From the NCBI GenBank assembly GCA_009778785.1, contig WRFN01000001.1, positions 186,001 to 250,000 on the forward strand: a stretch of DNA of 64,000 bases. The letters are read 5' to 3'. This DNA comes from Betaproteobacteria bacterium (GTDB lineage Bacteria > Pseudomonadota > Gammaproteobacteria > Burkholderiales > Casimicrobiaceae). Below the pieces are notes generated by a model. That model did not search any database. It saw only the letters and a program-made list of their open reading frames with translations, and was not told the DNA's origin. Below, piece after piece: positions 14,991 through 24,841 of the stretch; within the stretch, counting starts at the first letter, position 1; the number at the start of each line of letters is the position of its first letter. Both the position numbers and the translations under genes were made by a program.

Positions 14991-16735
14991 ACTTCGATGC
15001 GGGTTTGTTGTCGTCGCGGCGCAAGCAAACGCCGAAGCTGGATTTGTCGCCGGTGCGGGCGTTGGTTGTTTTCAGCTTACTCGGCGCACTGTTTCTCGTG
15101 CTGATCGGCAAAGCGTTGTACTTGCAATGGGTGCGCGGCGATTTTCTGCAAACGCAAGGCGCGGCGCGTTATGTGCGCGACGTTGAAATTCCGGCGCACC
15201 GCGGCAAGATCACCGATCGCTTCGGCGAGCCGCTGGCGATTTCGACGCCGGTGAAATCCTTGTGGACATTCACCGAAAAATGGAATCCCACCGACGAGCA
15301 GATGAAGGCTTTGGCGAAAGTGCTAGACACGAATCAGCGTGCCTTGAAAAAGAAAATCGACGCGGCGGGCGATTTCGTTTATCTGGCCAAGGGTGTACCG
15401 CCGGAAGCCGCCGAACATGCGCTGGCGCTCAAGATTCCCGGTCTCTACGATGAGAGTGTGTATCGGCGCTATTACCCTGCCGGAGAATTGACCAGCCAGA
15501 TTCTGGGTTTCACCGATAGCGGTGACGTCGGTCAGGAAGGTTTGGAACTGGCGCGTCAGGATTGGTTGGGCGGCAAGCCGGGCAGCCGCCGCGTGATCAT
15601 CAACCGCAAGGGCGAAGCGGTGGAGGACGTGGCGCGAGTGCAGACGCCGCAGGAAGGGCGCGATCTGGCGTTGTCGCTCGATCTTCGCTTGCAATATCTG
15701 GCGCAAACGGAATTGCAAATCGCCGTGATCGAAAACAAGGCCAAGGCCGGCAGCCTGGTGATTCTCGACGCGCAAACCGGCGAAGTGTTGGCGTTGGCCA
15801 ACTGGCCGACGTACAACCCGAATCGGCGTGATGAATTCGTTCCGGCCAAAATGCGTAACCGTGCGTTGATCGATGTCTTCGAGCCGGGATCGACTTTCAA
15901 GCCATTCACGATTGCGATAGCGCTGGACTCCGGTCGCGTGAAGCCGACGACGGTGATGGATACGTCAGGTGGCCAATGGACAATCGGCAAAAACACCATT
16001 CACGACGATCACGTCAGCGGCAATCTGACCGTCGAGCAAGTGTTGCAACGCTCGTCGAACATCGGCACGGCAAAAATTGCGTTGATGATGTCGCCCGAAA
16101 AAATGTGGCAGGGTTTGTCCAGCGCCGGATTCGGCATGCCGGTGAACGCCGGTTTCCCCGGCGAGAGCGCCGGTCGTTTGCGTCCGGCCAAAAGCTGGTT
16201 GCCCATTGAACAAGCGACGATTTCTTACGGACAAGGCGTGTCGGTGAATCTGTTGCAACTGGCGCGCGGCTACACGATTTTCACCGGCAACGGTGAGTTG
16301 AAACCGGCGTCGCTGTATCGTCTTTCCGGCGATGTGGTCAGCAAGCCGGTGGTTTCAGCGGCGACGGCGATGGAGATGCGGCGAATGCTGGAGATGGCGG
16401 CTTTGCCGGGCGGCACCGGCGCGCGTGCGCAAGTGACGGATTATCGCGTCGCCGGTAAAACGGGGACGGCGCGCAAACCGGAGAAGGGCGGCTACGCCAA
16501 CAAAAAATACGTCAGCTCGTTCGTCGGCTTCGCGCCGGTGTCGTCGCCGCGCTTGATCGTGGCGGTGATGATCGACGAACCGTCCGCCGGAAAATATTAC
16601 GGCGCCCAAGTGGCGGCGCCGATATTTTCCAGCGTCGTCGGCAAAGCACTGCGGATGTTGGGCGTGCCGCCGGACCGTCCCGCTGCACCGATCGTGTTGC
16701 CGTCCGACGGCGAAGACATCGAGGAGGAAACCTGA
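14987..16735 (+). CDS. ftsI: Peptidoglycan transpeptidase FtsI (PBP3)
   Basis: The septal class B penicillin-binding protein, 582 residues. It has a short cytoplasmic tail, one membrane segment (25-45), a pedestal domain with IPAHRGKITDRFGEPLA, and a transpeptidase domain with catalytic EPGSTFKPF (Ser302, Lys305), SSN (356-358) and KTGT (491-494). It crosslinks septal peptidoglycan together with FtsW, encoded 5.7 kb downstream. Start ATG 14987 overlaps the ftsL stop; the stop overlaps murE by one base. Confidence 0.97.
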   Translation: MNFDAGLLSSRRKQTPKLDLSPVRALVVFSLLGALFLVLIGKALYLQWVRGDFLQTQGAARYVRDVEIPAHRGKITDRFGEPLAISTPVKSLWTFTEKWNPTDEQMKALAKVLDTNQRALKKKIDAAGDFVYLAKGVPPEAAEHALALKIPGLYDESVYRRYYPAGELTSQILGFTDSGDVGQEGLELARQDWLGGKPGSRRVIINRKGEAVEDVARVQTPQEGRDLALSLDLRLQYLAQTELQIAVIENKAKAGSLVILDAQTGEVLALANWPTYNPNRRDEFVPAKMRNRALIDVFEPGSTFKPFTIAIALDSGRVKPTTVMDTSGGQWTIGKNTIHDDHVSGNLTVEQVLQRSSNIGTAKIALMMSPEKMWQGLSSAGFGMPVNAGFPGESAGRLRPAKSWLPIEQATISYGQGVSVNLLQLARGYTIFTGNGELKPASLYRLSGDVVSKPVVSAATAMEMRRMLEMAALPGGTGARAQVTDYRVAGKTGTARKPEKGGYANKKYVSSFVGFAPVSSPRLIVAVMIDEPSAGKYYGAQVAAPIFSSVVGKALRMLGVPPDRPAAPIVLPSDGEDIEEET

Positions 16736-18267
16736 TGTTGCGCACGTTGCTTCCTTCGGGCTTTTCACTTCACGCGCTGGCCGCGTGGCTCGCACAGTTG
16801 CCGACGCCACCTAAAGGCATCACGGTGGACAGCCGACAAGTGACGCCGGGGATGTTGTTCGCGGCGTTGCCGGGTGCGCAGCAGGATGGCCGCCGCTTTA
16901 TCGCTGACGCCATCGCGCGCGGCGCGGTCGGCATTCTTCTGGAAGCTGGCGACGTTGATATTGATAACAACAAAGCAGAAAACAAAACAACAAACATGAC
17001 CGTGCCGCAATGGGGCATCAGCGGTCTGTCGCCTTGCTTGGGCATCATCGCCGATACAGTTTACGGGCAACCGTCGCAACACTTGACCTTGATCGGCGTG
17101 ACCGGCACCAACGGCAAAACTTCATGCGCGCACTGGATCGCGCAAGCGTTGCACGCGCATGGAACGCGCACCGGCGTGATCGGAACGCTGGGCAACGGTT
17201 TGGCGGGAGACGGCGCGTGGTCATCGTCGCTCAATACGACGCCGGATGCGGCGAGCTTGCAAAACACGCTGGCGCAATTCCGGCAACAAGGCGCTCAAGC
17301 GGTAGCGATGGAAGTGTCGTCGATCGGGATCGATCAGGGGCGCGTCAACGGCTGCCGTTTCGACACTGCGCTCTTCACCAATTTGACTCGTGATCATCTC
17401 GATTATCACGGCACGTTTGAAGCTTACGCGGCGGCGAAGACACGGCTTTTCACTTGGCCGCAACTTCGGCACGCGATTATCAACATCGACGATCCGATGA
17501 GCGGCGCGATGATCACGGCGGCACGTTTGCGAAAGGCGAAAGTATGGCGGTACAGCGGCAGCGGCCAGGCCGATGCCGAGATGGCCGTCACCGCGGTTCG
17601 TGCCGACGCGCATGAAATGCGCTTCACGGTTCGCACGTCGCAAGGCAGTGGCGAAGTGCGCAGTGCTTTGCTCGGCGAATTCAATCGCGCCAACTTGTTG
17701 GGCGTGCTGGGCGTGCTGCTGACGCAGGAGGTGCCGTTGTCGCAAGCGCTGCCTTTGCTTGCTGCGTTGACGCCGCCACCGGGCCGCTTGCAACGGTTAG
17801 GTAATAAAGAACAGCCGATCGTGGTGATTGATTACGCGCACACGCCGGATGCGCTTGATCGGGTGCTGCAAACCTTGCGGGCGACGCTGAAAGATGGGCA
17901 ACGGTTGTTTTGCGTATTCGGTTGCGGCGGTGACCGCGATCCCGGCAAGCGGCCGTTGATGGGCACGATCGCGGCGAAGTGGGCGGATCGCGTCTGGGTG
18001 ACCAACGACAATCCGCGCAGCGAATCGCCGACGGCGATTCTGGCGGCGATCGAGGAAGGATTGCGTTCGATCGATGGCGCGTCGTGGAGCGTCGAAGCCG
18101 ATCGCGCGGCGGCGATTGCACAAGCGATGGCGGCAGCGCGTGTGGGTGATGTGGTGTTGATCGCCGGCAAAGGACACGAGCCTTATCAGGAAATCGCCGG
18201 CGTGCGTCATCCATTTCTGGATGCTGACGTGGCGACGCGGGCGTTGAACGCATGGAGCGCGCCATGA
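16735..18267 (+). CDS. murE: UDP-MurNAc-tripeptide synthetase MurE (meso-DAP adding)
   Basis: Adds the third residue to the UDP-MurNAc dipeptide. The protein of 510 residues has the ATP loop GVTGTNGKTS, the central-domain motif LTRDHLDYHGTFEAYAAAK, and TNDNPRSE, whose DNPR selects meso-diaminopimelate over lysine. An Asn/Lys/Thr-rich insert (DIDNNKAENKTTNM, about residues 80-93) interrupts the N-terminal domain and is encoded by unusually AT-rich DNA. Start overlaps ftsI, stop overlaps murF. Confidence 0.97.
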   Translation: MLRTLLPSGFSLHALAAWLAQLPTPPKGITVDSRQVTPGMLFAALPGAQQDGRRFIADAIARGAVGILLEAGDVDIDNNKAENKTTNMTVPQWGISGLSPCLGIIADTVYGQPSQHLTLIGVTGTNGKTSCAHWIAQALHAHGTRTGVIGTLGNGLAGDGAWSSSLNTTPDAASLQNTLAQFRQQGAQAVAMEVSSIGIDQGRVNGCRFDTALFTNLTRDHLDYHGTFEAYAAAKTRLFTWPQLRHAIINIDDPMSGAMITAARLRKAKVWRYSGSGQADAEMAVTAVRADAHEMRFTVRTSQGSGEVRSALLGEFNRANLLGVLGVLLTQEVPLSQALPLLAALTPPPGRLQRLGNKEQPIVVIDYAHTPDALDRVLQTLRATLKDGQRLFCVFGCGGDRDPGKRPLMGTIAAKWADRVWVTNDNPRSESPTAILAAIEEGLRSIDGASWSVEADRAAAIAQAMAAARVGDVVLIAGKGHEPYQEIAGVRHPFLDADVATRALNAWSAP

Positions 18268-19703
18268 GTGAGAAAACCATGTTGTCGTTGAGCGATGTGG
18301 CGGCGATGACCGGCGGTCGTCTGCTGGGCGGCGACAGCGAGGTGTCGAAAGTCGTCAGCGATTCGCGCGCGATTCAGGCGGGAGATTTGTTCGTCGCACT
18401 CAAGGGCGAGCGTTTCGACGGTCACGATTTTGTCGAAGACGTGTTGCGTGCAGGTGCGGCGGCGCTGGTGTACGATGCGCACGCGGCGCGTTTTTACGGC
18501 AAGCCGGTAGTGGCTGCGCTGGACACGATGGCAGCGCTCTCGGCGTTGGCGAAACGCTGGCGGCAGCAGTTTGCGTTGCCGGTAATCGCGGTGGTTGGCA
18601 GCAACGGCAAGACGACGGTCAAGGAAATGATCGCGGCGATTCTTCGCGCGCATTTCGGCGAAGATGCCGTTCACGCCACGCGCGGCAACTTGAACAACGC
18701 CATCGGTGTACCGCTGACATTGTTGCAGTTGCGGCCGACGCATCGGGCGGCGGTGATCGAACTGGGCATGAACCATCGCGGCGAAACGCGAGCGCTGGCG
18801 ACGTGGACGCATCCCGATGTGGCGGTGATCAACAACGCCCAACGCGAACATCAGGAGTTCATGAAGAGTGTCGAAGAAGTAGCGCGCGAACACAGCGATG
18901 TGCTTGAAGCGTTGAAGCCGCAAGGTTGCGCCGTGATCAACGGCGACGATGTTTACGCGAGTTTCTGGGAGCAGCGGGCGCGAGAGTTGGGACGAAAGGT
19001 TTGTCGGTTCGGCACGGAAGAAAGCGCCGAGGTTCGCGGTATTTTTGCTTCGGAAAAAAGTGGAACCCGCCTTCAGGTATTTGCCGGACGCGACGAAGCG
19101 GCCTTTCATTTGCCGTTGCCGGGGCGAGCGATGGCGATGAACGCGCTGGCGGCGTTGGCGGCAACGCTGGCGATTGGCGTGCCGCTGACCACGGGGGCGG
19201 CGGCGTTATCGTCTTTCCGCGCGGTAGCGGGGCGATTGAACACGATAGCGCTGAACGCGCACTGGACTTTGATCGACGACAGCTACAACGCCAATCCCGA
19301 TTCGGTGCGCGCCGCGGTCGATGTGTTGGCGGCACGCGCCGGCGAGCGCTGGCTGGTGTTGGGCGACATGGGCGAAGTCGGCGCCGCAGGCGCGGCGTTT
19401 CACCGCGAAGTCGGCGAATACGCCAGAACGCACGGGGTGACGCGGCTGTTGACTTTGGGGGTACTGGCGCGCGACGTTCAAACCTCTTTCGGTGTTAGCG
19501 CCAATGCGAGCGCCGAACATTTCGAGACGATGGAAGCGTTGCGCGACACGTTATTGAAAAAGCTGACGCAACACGATGAAATGATCGGAACGGTGTTGGT
19601 GAAAGGTTCGCGCTTCATGCAGATGGACAAAATCGTCACGGCGTTGTTGGCAGCGTCGGATAGCTCACAACAGAAAGGTTCTCATGCTGCTTTGGCTCAC
19701 TGA
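18264..19703 (+). CDS. murF: UDP-MurNAc-pentapeptide synthetase MurF
   Basis: Joins D-Ala-D-Ala to the UDP-MurNAc tripeptide. About 479 residues with the ATP loop [42 protein letters not shown] and [18 protein letters not shown], all typical of MurF. I start at ATG 18264, inside the murE stop; an ATG four codons upstream (18252) is possible. The 3' end overlaps mraY by 20 bases, which suggests translational coupling. The substrate D-Ala-D-Ala comes from Ddl, encoded in the same cluster. Confidence 0.96.
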   Translation: MSEKTMLSLSDVAAMTGGRLLGGDSEVSKVVSDSRAIQAGDLFVALKGERFDGHDFVEDVLRAGAAALVYDAHAARFYGKPVVAALDTMAALSALAKRWRQQFALPVIAVVGSNGKTTVKEMIAAILRAHFGEDAVHATRGNLNNAIGVPLTLLQLRPTHRAAVIELGMNHRGETRALATWTHPDVAVINNAQREHQEFMKSVEEVAREHSDVLEALKPQGCAVINGDDVYASFWEQRARELGRKVCRFGTEESAEVRGIFASEKSGTRLQVFAGRDEAAFHLPLPGRAMAMNALAALAATLAIGVPLTTGAAALSSFRAVAGRLNTIALNAHWTLIDDSYNANPDSVRAAVDVLAARAGERWLVLGDMGEVGAAGAAFHREVGEYARTHGVTRLLTLGVLARDVQTSFGVSANASAEHFETMEALRDTLLKKLTQHDEMIGTVLVKGSRFMQMDKIVTALLAASDSSQQKGSHAALAH

Positions 19704-20835
19704 ATATCTGGCGCGTGACATTCGCGCCTTCAACGTGTTCAACTACACCACGTTGCGCGCGGTGTTGGCGACGATGACCGCGCTGGTGATCGCGTTTGCG
19801 ATCGGCCCGCGCATGATCGCCTGGTTGGTGCGAATGAAGATCGGTCAAGCGGTGCGCAGCGACGGCCCGCAGACGCATTTGTCCAAAGCGGGAACGCCGA
19901 CGATGGGCGGCGCGTTGATTCTGGTATCCATTGTGATCACGACGCTGCTGTGGTGCGATCTGAGCAACCGTTTCGTTTGGGTCGTGCTGTGGGTGACGGT
20001 CGGTTTCGGTGCGGTCGGCTGGGTGGACGATTATCGCAAAGTTGTTCATCGTAATCCGAAAGGTTTGTCGGCGCGCTCCAAGTTTTTGTGGCAATCGTTG
20101 CTCGGCCTCGTGGCGGCGGTGTATCTGGCGCTGGCATTGTCGGCGCCGTCGAACGCCAACGCGCTCGAGGTGATTGCGCAACTGTGGCGCAGCAGTGATG
20201 TTTGGCAACTGTCGAGCCACACCAATTTGATCGTGCCTTTTTTCAAAACGGTTTCGTATCCGCTCGGCGCGATCGGCTTCGTTACACTGAGTTATTTCGT
20301 GATCGTCGGCTCCAGCAATGCCGTGAACCTGACCGACGGTCTCGACGGTTTGGCGATCATGCCGACCGTGTTGGTGGCTGCCGCGCTGGGCGTTTTCGCT
20401 TACATCAACGGTAACGCCGTGCTTGCGCGCTATTTGCAGTTTCCGATCATTATCGGTACCGCCGAGTTGTTGGTGATCTGCGGGGCGCTGGTCGGCGCCG
20501 GACTCGGATTTTTGTGGTTCAACGTGTATCCGGCGGAAGTGTTCATGGGCGATGTCGGCGCGCTGGCGCTGGGCGCGATCCTGGGTACGATTGCGGTGGC
20601 GGCGCGTCAGGAAATCGTATTGTTCATCATGGGCGGTGTGTTCGTTGTCGAAACCTTGTCGGTGATCGTGCAAGTGTTGTTGTTCAAGCTGACCGGAAAA
20701 CGAATTTTCAGGATGGCGCCGATTCACCACCATTACGAATTGAAAGGCTGGAAAGAAAATCAGGTAGTTGTGCGCTTTTGGATCATCACGATTTTGCTGG
20801 TGTTGGTGGGACTGTCAACACTGAAATTGCGTTGA
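19684..20835 (+). CDS. mraY: Phospho-MurNAc-pentapeptide translocase MraY
   Basis: Transfers phospho-MurNAc-pentapeptide to undecaprenyl phosphate, forming lipid I. A 383-residue polytopic membrane protein of about ten segments. Catalytic motifs: GWVDDYRKV (paired Asp), [28 protein letters not shown] and the [13 protein letters not shown] loop. The ATG overlaps the murF end. It is followed after 18 bases by the unusual short FtsZ-like reading frame rather than directly by murD. Confidence 0.97.
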   Translation: MLLWLTEYLARDIRAFNVFNYTTLRAVLATMTALVIAFAIGPRMIAWLVRMKIGQAVRSDGPQTHLSKAGTPTMGGALILVSIVITTLLWCDLSNRFVWVVLWVTVGFGAVGWVDDYRKVVHRNPKGLSARSKFLWQSLLGLVAAVYLALALSAPSNANALEVIAQLWRSSDVWQLSSHTNLIVPFFKTVSYPLGAIGFVTLSYFVIVGSSNAVNLTDGLDGLAIMPTVLVAAALGVFAYINGNAVLARYLQFPIIIGTAELLVICGALVGAGLGFLWFNVYPAEVFMGDVGALALGAILGTIAVAARQEIVLFIMGGVFVVETLSVIVQVLLFKLTGKRIFRMAPIHHHYELKGWKENQVVVRFWIITILLVLVGLSTLKLR

Positions 20836-20853
20836 TAAGGTCAGGAATGTGAC

Positions 20854-21027
20854 ATGAACACAGACCGCGAACGGATGGAACAAGCCGCAAACGACGCCGT
20901 GATCAAAGTGATCGGCGTCGGCGGTGGTGGCATCAACGCGATTGAGCACATGGTGATGCGCGGGCTTTCTGGCGTCGCGCTCATTGGCGCCGACATGAAC
21001 GCAAGGGCGCAAGATGGTTATGTATAA
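20854..21027 (+). CDS. 57-residue FtsZ N-terminal mini-protein (partial ftsZ duplicate)
   Basis: A short reading frame between mraY and murD encoding 57 residues that align without gaps, from the first Met, to the N-terminus of the full FtsZ at 30205. The core DAVIKVIGVGGGGINAIEHM continues into MRGLSGV; residues 15-41 match FtsZ at 22 of 27 positions, with about 31 of 57 identical overall (counted by eye). It keeps the first nucleotide-binding loop GVGGGG and stops just after the strand that leads to the T2 loop (ADMN where FtsZ has ANTD). The leader also matches: CAGGA, five bases, ACATGAAC in both genes. At least seven codon differences are synonymous, so the copy is old and its frame has stayed open. 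It cannot bind GTP as FtsZ does. It may be a regulator of FtsZ or a relic. It was named by homology only. Confidence 0.75.
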   Translation: MNTDRERMEQAANDAVIKVIGVGGGGINAIEHMVMRGLSGVALIGADMNARAQDGYV

Positions 21028-21045
21028 CGGAAACGATAAAGGATC

Positions 21046-22443
21046 ATGAAAGAACTGTTGCATCGTCGGGTGTTGGTGTTGGGGCTTGGGCTGACTGGCT
21101 TTTCGCTGGTGCGCCACCTCTTGCGCCACGGTGCGCAGGTGATCGCTGCCGACACGCGCGCGAAGCCGCCTTACGCTGAACAGGTTCAACGCCAATGGCC
21201 GCAGGTGCAAATCCATTGCGGGGCACTGACGCCGACGTTGTTTGACGGGATCGATATGATCGCTATTTCGCCGGGTGTGGCGAAAGATCAACCGTTGATT
21301 GCGCAAGCGGTCGCGCGCGGCACGGCATTGGTTGGCGACGTTGAGTTGTTTGCGCGGGCGCTGCCGAAAGAGCAAAAGGTGTTGGCGATTACCGGCACCA
21401 ACGGCAAGACGACGACGACGGCGTTGACGTGCGTGTTGTGTGGAGCGGCGGGCTTGACGGCAGTCGCAGCGGGCAACATCGGCGATGCGGTGCTCGACGT
21501 GCTGGAAAGAATGGAGAACGATCATCGTTGGCCGGATGTGTTCGTACTCGAATTGTCGAGCTATCAACTGGAGACGACAATTTCGCTGACGCCGACGGCG
21601 GCGACGGTGTTAAATGTTTCAGAGAACCATCTCGACCGTTACCCAGATGTAGAAGCTTACGCGGCGGCGAAGGCAACGATTTTCCGTCGGGCGCAACGAC
21701 AGGTGTTGAATGCCGACGATGCGCGGGTAGCGGCGATGCGGATAACGGGATTGCCGACGCAATGGTTCGGACAAAACGAGCCGGTTGATGCGTTGGTCGA
21801 TACATCATCGTGGCGGCTTGCCGAGCATCAAGGCACAACGTGGTTGATGCACGGCGCGACGCCGTTATTGCCGATGTCGGCCATGGCGTTAGCCGGTCGT
21901 CACAACGCGCTCAATGCGTTGGCGGCATTGGCGTTGACTTCATGCGTAGCGACGCTCGATGAAAAAGTATTGATGAGCAAAGTGCTGACGGCGTTGGCTT
22001 CATTTCGCGGCTTGCCGCATCGGATGGAAGAAATTGCCGTGGTCGATGGCGCGCGCTACATCAACGATTCCAAAGCGACGACGGTGACGGCGACACAGGC
22101 CGCGCTCGACGGCATGGCTTCGCCGGTGATTCTGATTGCCGGTGGTGACGGAAAAGGACAAGACTTCGCGCCGCTGGCGGCAACGGCGGCGCGTTATTGC
22201 CGAAGCGTGTTGTTGATCGGTCGCGACGCGCCGCAAATTGAAGCGGCGCTGAAGAAAGACGGCGTGACTTTTGAACATTGCGGCACGTTGGCGGCGGCGG
22301 TGGCGAAAGCGCGGGCGTTGGCGAAAGCAGGCGACATCGTGTTATTGTCGCCGGCGTGCGCCAGTCTCGATCAATTCAGCGACTACACGGCGCGTGGGCG
22401 CGCCTTTGCCGAAGCGGTGCGGGCGATGAGGAGCGCGGCATGA
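21046..22443 (+). CDS. murD: UDP-MurNAc-L-Ala:D-Glu ligase MurD
   Basis: Adds D-glutamate to UDP-MurNAc-L-alanine. The protein of 465 residues has the Rossmann-like start RVLVLGLGLTGFSLVRHL, the ATP loop AITGTNGKTTTTALT, NVSENHLDRYPDVEAYAAAK and NDSKATTVTATQAAL, as in the family. It begins 18 bases after the FtsZ-like mini-gene, with AAAGGA as ribosome site, and its stop overlaps ftsW (ATGA). Confidence 0.97.
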   Translation: MKELLHRRVLVLGLGLTGFSLVRHLLRHGAQVIAADTRAKPPYAEQVQRQWPQVQIHCGALTPTLFDGIDMIAISPGVAKDQPLIAQAVARGTALVGDVELFARALPKEQKVLAITGTNGKTTTTALTCVLCGAAGLTAVAAGNIGDAVLDVLERMENDHRWPDVFVLELSSYQLETTISLTPTAATVLNVSENHLDRYPDVEAYAAAKATIFRRAQRQVLNADDARVAAMRITGLPTQWFGQNEPVDALVDTSSWRLAEHQGTTWLMHGATPLLPMSAMALAGRHNALNALAALALTSCVATLDEKVLMSKVLTALASFRGLPHRMEEIAVVDGARYINDSKATTVTATQAALDGMASPVILIAGGDGKGQDFAPLAATAARYCRSVLLIGRDAPQIEAALKKDGVTFEHCGTLAAAVAKARALAKAGDIVLLSPACASLDQFSDYTARGRAFAEAVRAMRSAA

Positions 22444-23669
22444 GTCAGGCGCAAACTTTGTTTGGGCGTTTCGTCGGCAGCTTCGGCGCCGAGTCGCTGA
22501 AGAAGAAAAGCCGGAGGACGATGGCGGCTTACGATGCGTCGCTGTTGTGGACGGTGCTGATCTTGCTGGCACTGGGTTTGGTGATGGTGTATTCGGCGTC
22601 GATTGCGACGGCCGAAGCCGGAAGTTTTACCGGCTATCATCCTTGGTATTTTCTGGTGCGGCACGCGATATTCACGGGCATCGCGTTGATGTGCGCGGTA
22701 GTGGCGTTTCAGTTGCCGATGGCGACTTGGCAGAAACTGGCGCCGATTCTTTTTCTGTTGTGTCTCTTGTTGTTGGTACTGGTGTTGATTCCCGGCCTCG
22801 GCAAAGCAGTGAACGGTTCGCGCCGCTGGTTGCCGCTGTATTTCACCAACGTGCAGCCATCCGAGTTGATGAAGCTGGCGGTAGTTTTTTACGCGGCGAG
22901 TTACGCGGTGCGCAAAGCGGAATTTTTACCGGCACATCAACCGCTGAGCAAAACGTTGTTACGCGGTTTTCTGCCGCTGTTCACGGCGGTGGTGCTGGTC
23001 GGCGCGTTGTTGTTGCTGGAACCGGATTTCGGCGCGCTCGTGGTGGTGGTGGCAATCGGCTTCGGCGTGTTGTTCATCGGCGGACTCGACGGTCGCATTA
23101 TCGTCGGCTTGTTGGGATTGCTGCCGTTTGCACTAGGCGGAATTCTGGTGGCGGCGCCCTATCGGCTGGAACGGTTGGCGACGTTTTTGAAACCGTGGGA
23201 AGACCCGCTCGGCAAAGGTTATCAGTTGACGCACTCGTTGATGGCGTTCGGACGCGGCGAGTTCTTCGGCGTCGGGCTGGGCGACAGCGTCGAGAAATTG
23301 TTGTATTTGCCGGAAGCACACACCGATTTTCTTTTGGCGGTGATCGCCGAAGAGTTGGGTTTTGTCGGCGTGCTGGTGGTGATCGTGTTGTTCATGTGGC
23401 TGTTGTTCCGCGCCTGGATGATCGGTCGGCAAGCGGCGCGTTTGCAGCAACCTTTTTCGGCGTTGACGGCGCACGGCATCGGCCTCTGGTTCGGTGTTCA
23501 AACGTTCATCAATATGGGCGTCAACATGGGCGTGTTGCCGACCAAAGGATTGACCTTGCCGCTGTTGTCGTTCGGCGGCAGCGACATTGTGGCGTGTTGC
23601 GTGGCGATGGCGGTGTTGCTGCGCATCGACTATGAGAACCGCCGACTTTTGAACGGGCACAACGTATGA
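22440..23669 (+). CDS. ftsW: Septal peptidoglycan polymerase FtsW
   Basis: A SEDS-family glycosyltransferase that polymerises lipid II at the septum with FtsI. 409 residues, about ten membrane segments, with GSRRWLPLYFTNVQPSELMK, LLLEPDFGALVVV and EAHTDFLLAVIAEELGFVG. The conserved Asp of the SEDS active site lies in LLEPDFGA. I start at ATG 22440 in the murD stop; a much longer in-frame extension upstream is only murD read in another frame. Confidence 0.96.
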   Translation: MSQAQTLFGRFVGSFGAESLKKKSRRTMAAYDASLLWTVLILLALGLVMVYSASIATAEAGSFTGYHPWYFLVRHAIFTGIALMCAVVAFQLPMATWQKLAPILFLLCLLLLVLVLIPGLGKAVNGSRRWLPLYFTNVQPSELMKLAVVFYAASYAVRKAEFLPAHQPLSKTLLRGFLPLFTAVVLVGALLLLEPDFGALVVVVAIGFGVLFIGGLDGRIIVGLLGLLPFALGGILVAAPYRLERLATFLKPWEDPLGKGYQLTHSLMAFGRGEFFGVGLGDSVEKLLYLPEAHTDFLLAVIAEELGFVGVLVVIVLFMWLLFRAWMIGRQAARLQQPFSALTAHGIGLWFGVQTFINMGVNMGVLPTKGLTLPLLSFGGSDIVACCVAMAVLLRIDYENRRLLNGHNV

Positions 23670-24841
23670 GCGCGCACGAAAAAAGTGTCGGCTTTGGCAA
23701 GGGTACGGTGATGATCACGACCGGCGGCACCGGCGGCCATATTTTCCCCGGTGTGGCGGTGGCGCGACACTTGCTGGCGTACGGCTGGGATGTGTTCTGG
23801 CTTGGCACGCGGGAAGGCATGGAAGCAACGCTGGTGCAGCAAGAAGGGATTGATTTCGAGGGCGTGTCGTTTCGCGGCGTGCGCGGTAAAGGTTTGAAAA
23901 CGCTTTTGCTGGGGCCGTGGGCGCTGGCGCTGGCGAGTCGCCAGAGTCGAAGCATTTTGCGACAGCGGCAGCCCGATGTGGTGATCGGCTTCGGCGGCTT
24001 CGCTTCGTTCCCCGGCGCGCTCATGGCGGTGGCGAGCGGCTTGCCGCTGGTGATTCATGAAGCGAACGCGGTACCGGGCTTGGCGAATCGGGTGTTGCGC
24101 TACGGTGCTGACCAGATTCTGGTCGGCTTCCCGGATGTCTTCGGCGTCGGTCACAAGAAGAACGTGGCGTGGATCGGCAATCCGATCCGCGACGAGATGG
24201 CGCAACAACCTTCGCCGTCGAAACGTTTCGCCGAACGGCAAGGGGCGTTGCGTTTGTTGGTGGTCGGCGGCAGTTTGGGGGCGCAAGCATTGAACGTGTG
24301 TGTACCGGCGGCGCTGGCGCGGTTGCCGGTAGAGCGGCGGCCGCGCGTCGTGCATCAGGCCGGAGTGCGCCACATCGACGCCTTGCGTGTCGCGTACGCG
24401 CAGCATGGCGTCGAAGCCGAATGCGTGCCGTTCATCGAGGAGATGGCGCAAGCGTACGCCGACGCCGATTTTGTGATTTGTCGTGGCGGCGCGTTGACGG
24501 TGGCCGAGCTTGCCGCCGTCGGCGTCGGCGCTTTGATCGTGCCGTTACCGGGAGCGATTGCCGACGAACAGAGTGCCAACGCGCAAATGCTGGTTGATGC
24601 CGGCGCCGCTGTCAAGAAAGCGCAAGAGGCGTTGACACCAGAGTTCCTGGCGGAAATGTTGGGTTTGTTGACGCGCGAAAAAGCACAAGCGATGGCTGAA
24701 GAGGCGTTTGCGTTGCGCAAAACCGACGCGGCGGCAGCGGCGGCGCACGCCTGCATGGCGTTGGGGCTTGCTTATCAGAACAAACATCGGCGAAATATAA
24801 ACACCGGCGATGGCGAAAACACGCGCGGAGAAGAGTCATGA
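23666..24841 (+). CDS. murG: Lipid II synthase MurG
   Basis: Transfers GlcNAc from UDP-GlcNAc to lipid I at the cytoplasmic membrane face. About 391 residues, GT-B fold: [18 protein letters not shown] at the N-terminus, [26 protein letters not shown] and the C-terminal [22 protein letters not shown] with DEQSANAQ. The C-terminus carries roughly 25 extra residues rich in Asn, Arg and Gly. Overlaps ftsW and murC by four bases each. Confidence 0.96.
   Translation: MSAHEKSVGFGKGTVMITTGGTGGHIFPGVAVARHLLAYGWDVFWLGTREGMEATLVQQEGIDFEGVSFRGVRGKGLKTLLLGPWALALASRQSRSILRQRQPDVVIGFGGFASFPGALMAVASGLPLVIHEANAVPGLANRVLRYGADQILVGFPDVFGVGHKKNVAWIGNPIRDEMAQQPSPSKRFAERQGALRLLVVGGSLGAQALNVCVPAALARLPVERRPRVVHQAGVRHIDALRVAYAQHGVEAECVPFIEEMAQAYADADFVICRGGALTVAELAAVGVGALIVPLPGAIADEQSANAQMLVDAGAAVKKAQEALTPEFLAEMLGLLTREKAQAMAEEAFALRKTDAAAAAAHACMALGLAYQNKHRRNINTGDGENTRGEES

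Noticed and set aside
20854-21027. The idea that the FtsZ-like mini-gene is an assembly chimera of ftsZ
   Set aside because: The copy differs at many synonymous and non-synonymous sites from ftsZ and flows directly into normal mraY and murD flanks, so it is not a misjoined piece of the same gene. Reads would still be needed for proof.
22278-22439. A longer N-terminus for FtsW
   Set aside because: The added residues are murD read in another frame (GGGGGESAGVGESRR-like) and FtsW starts well at 22440 with an ATGA overlap.
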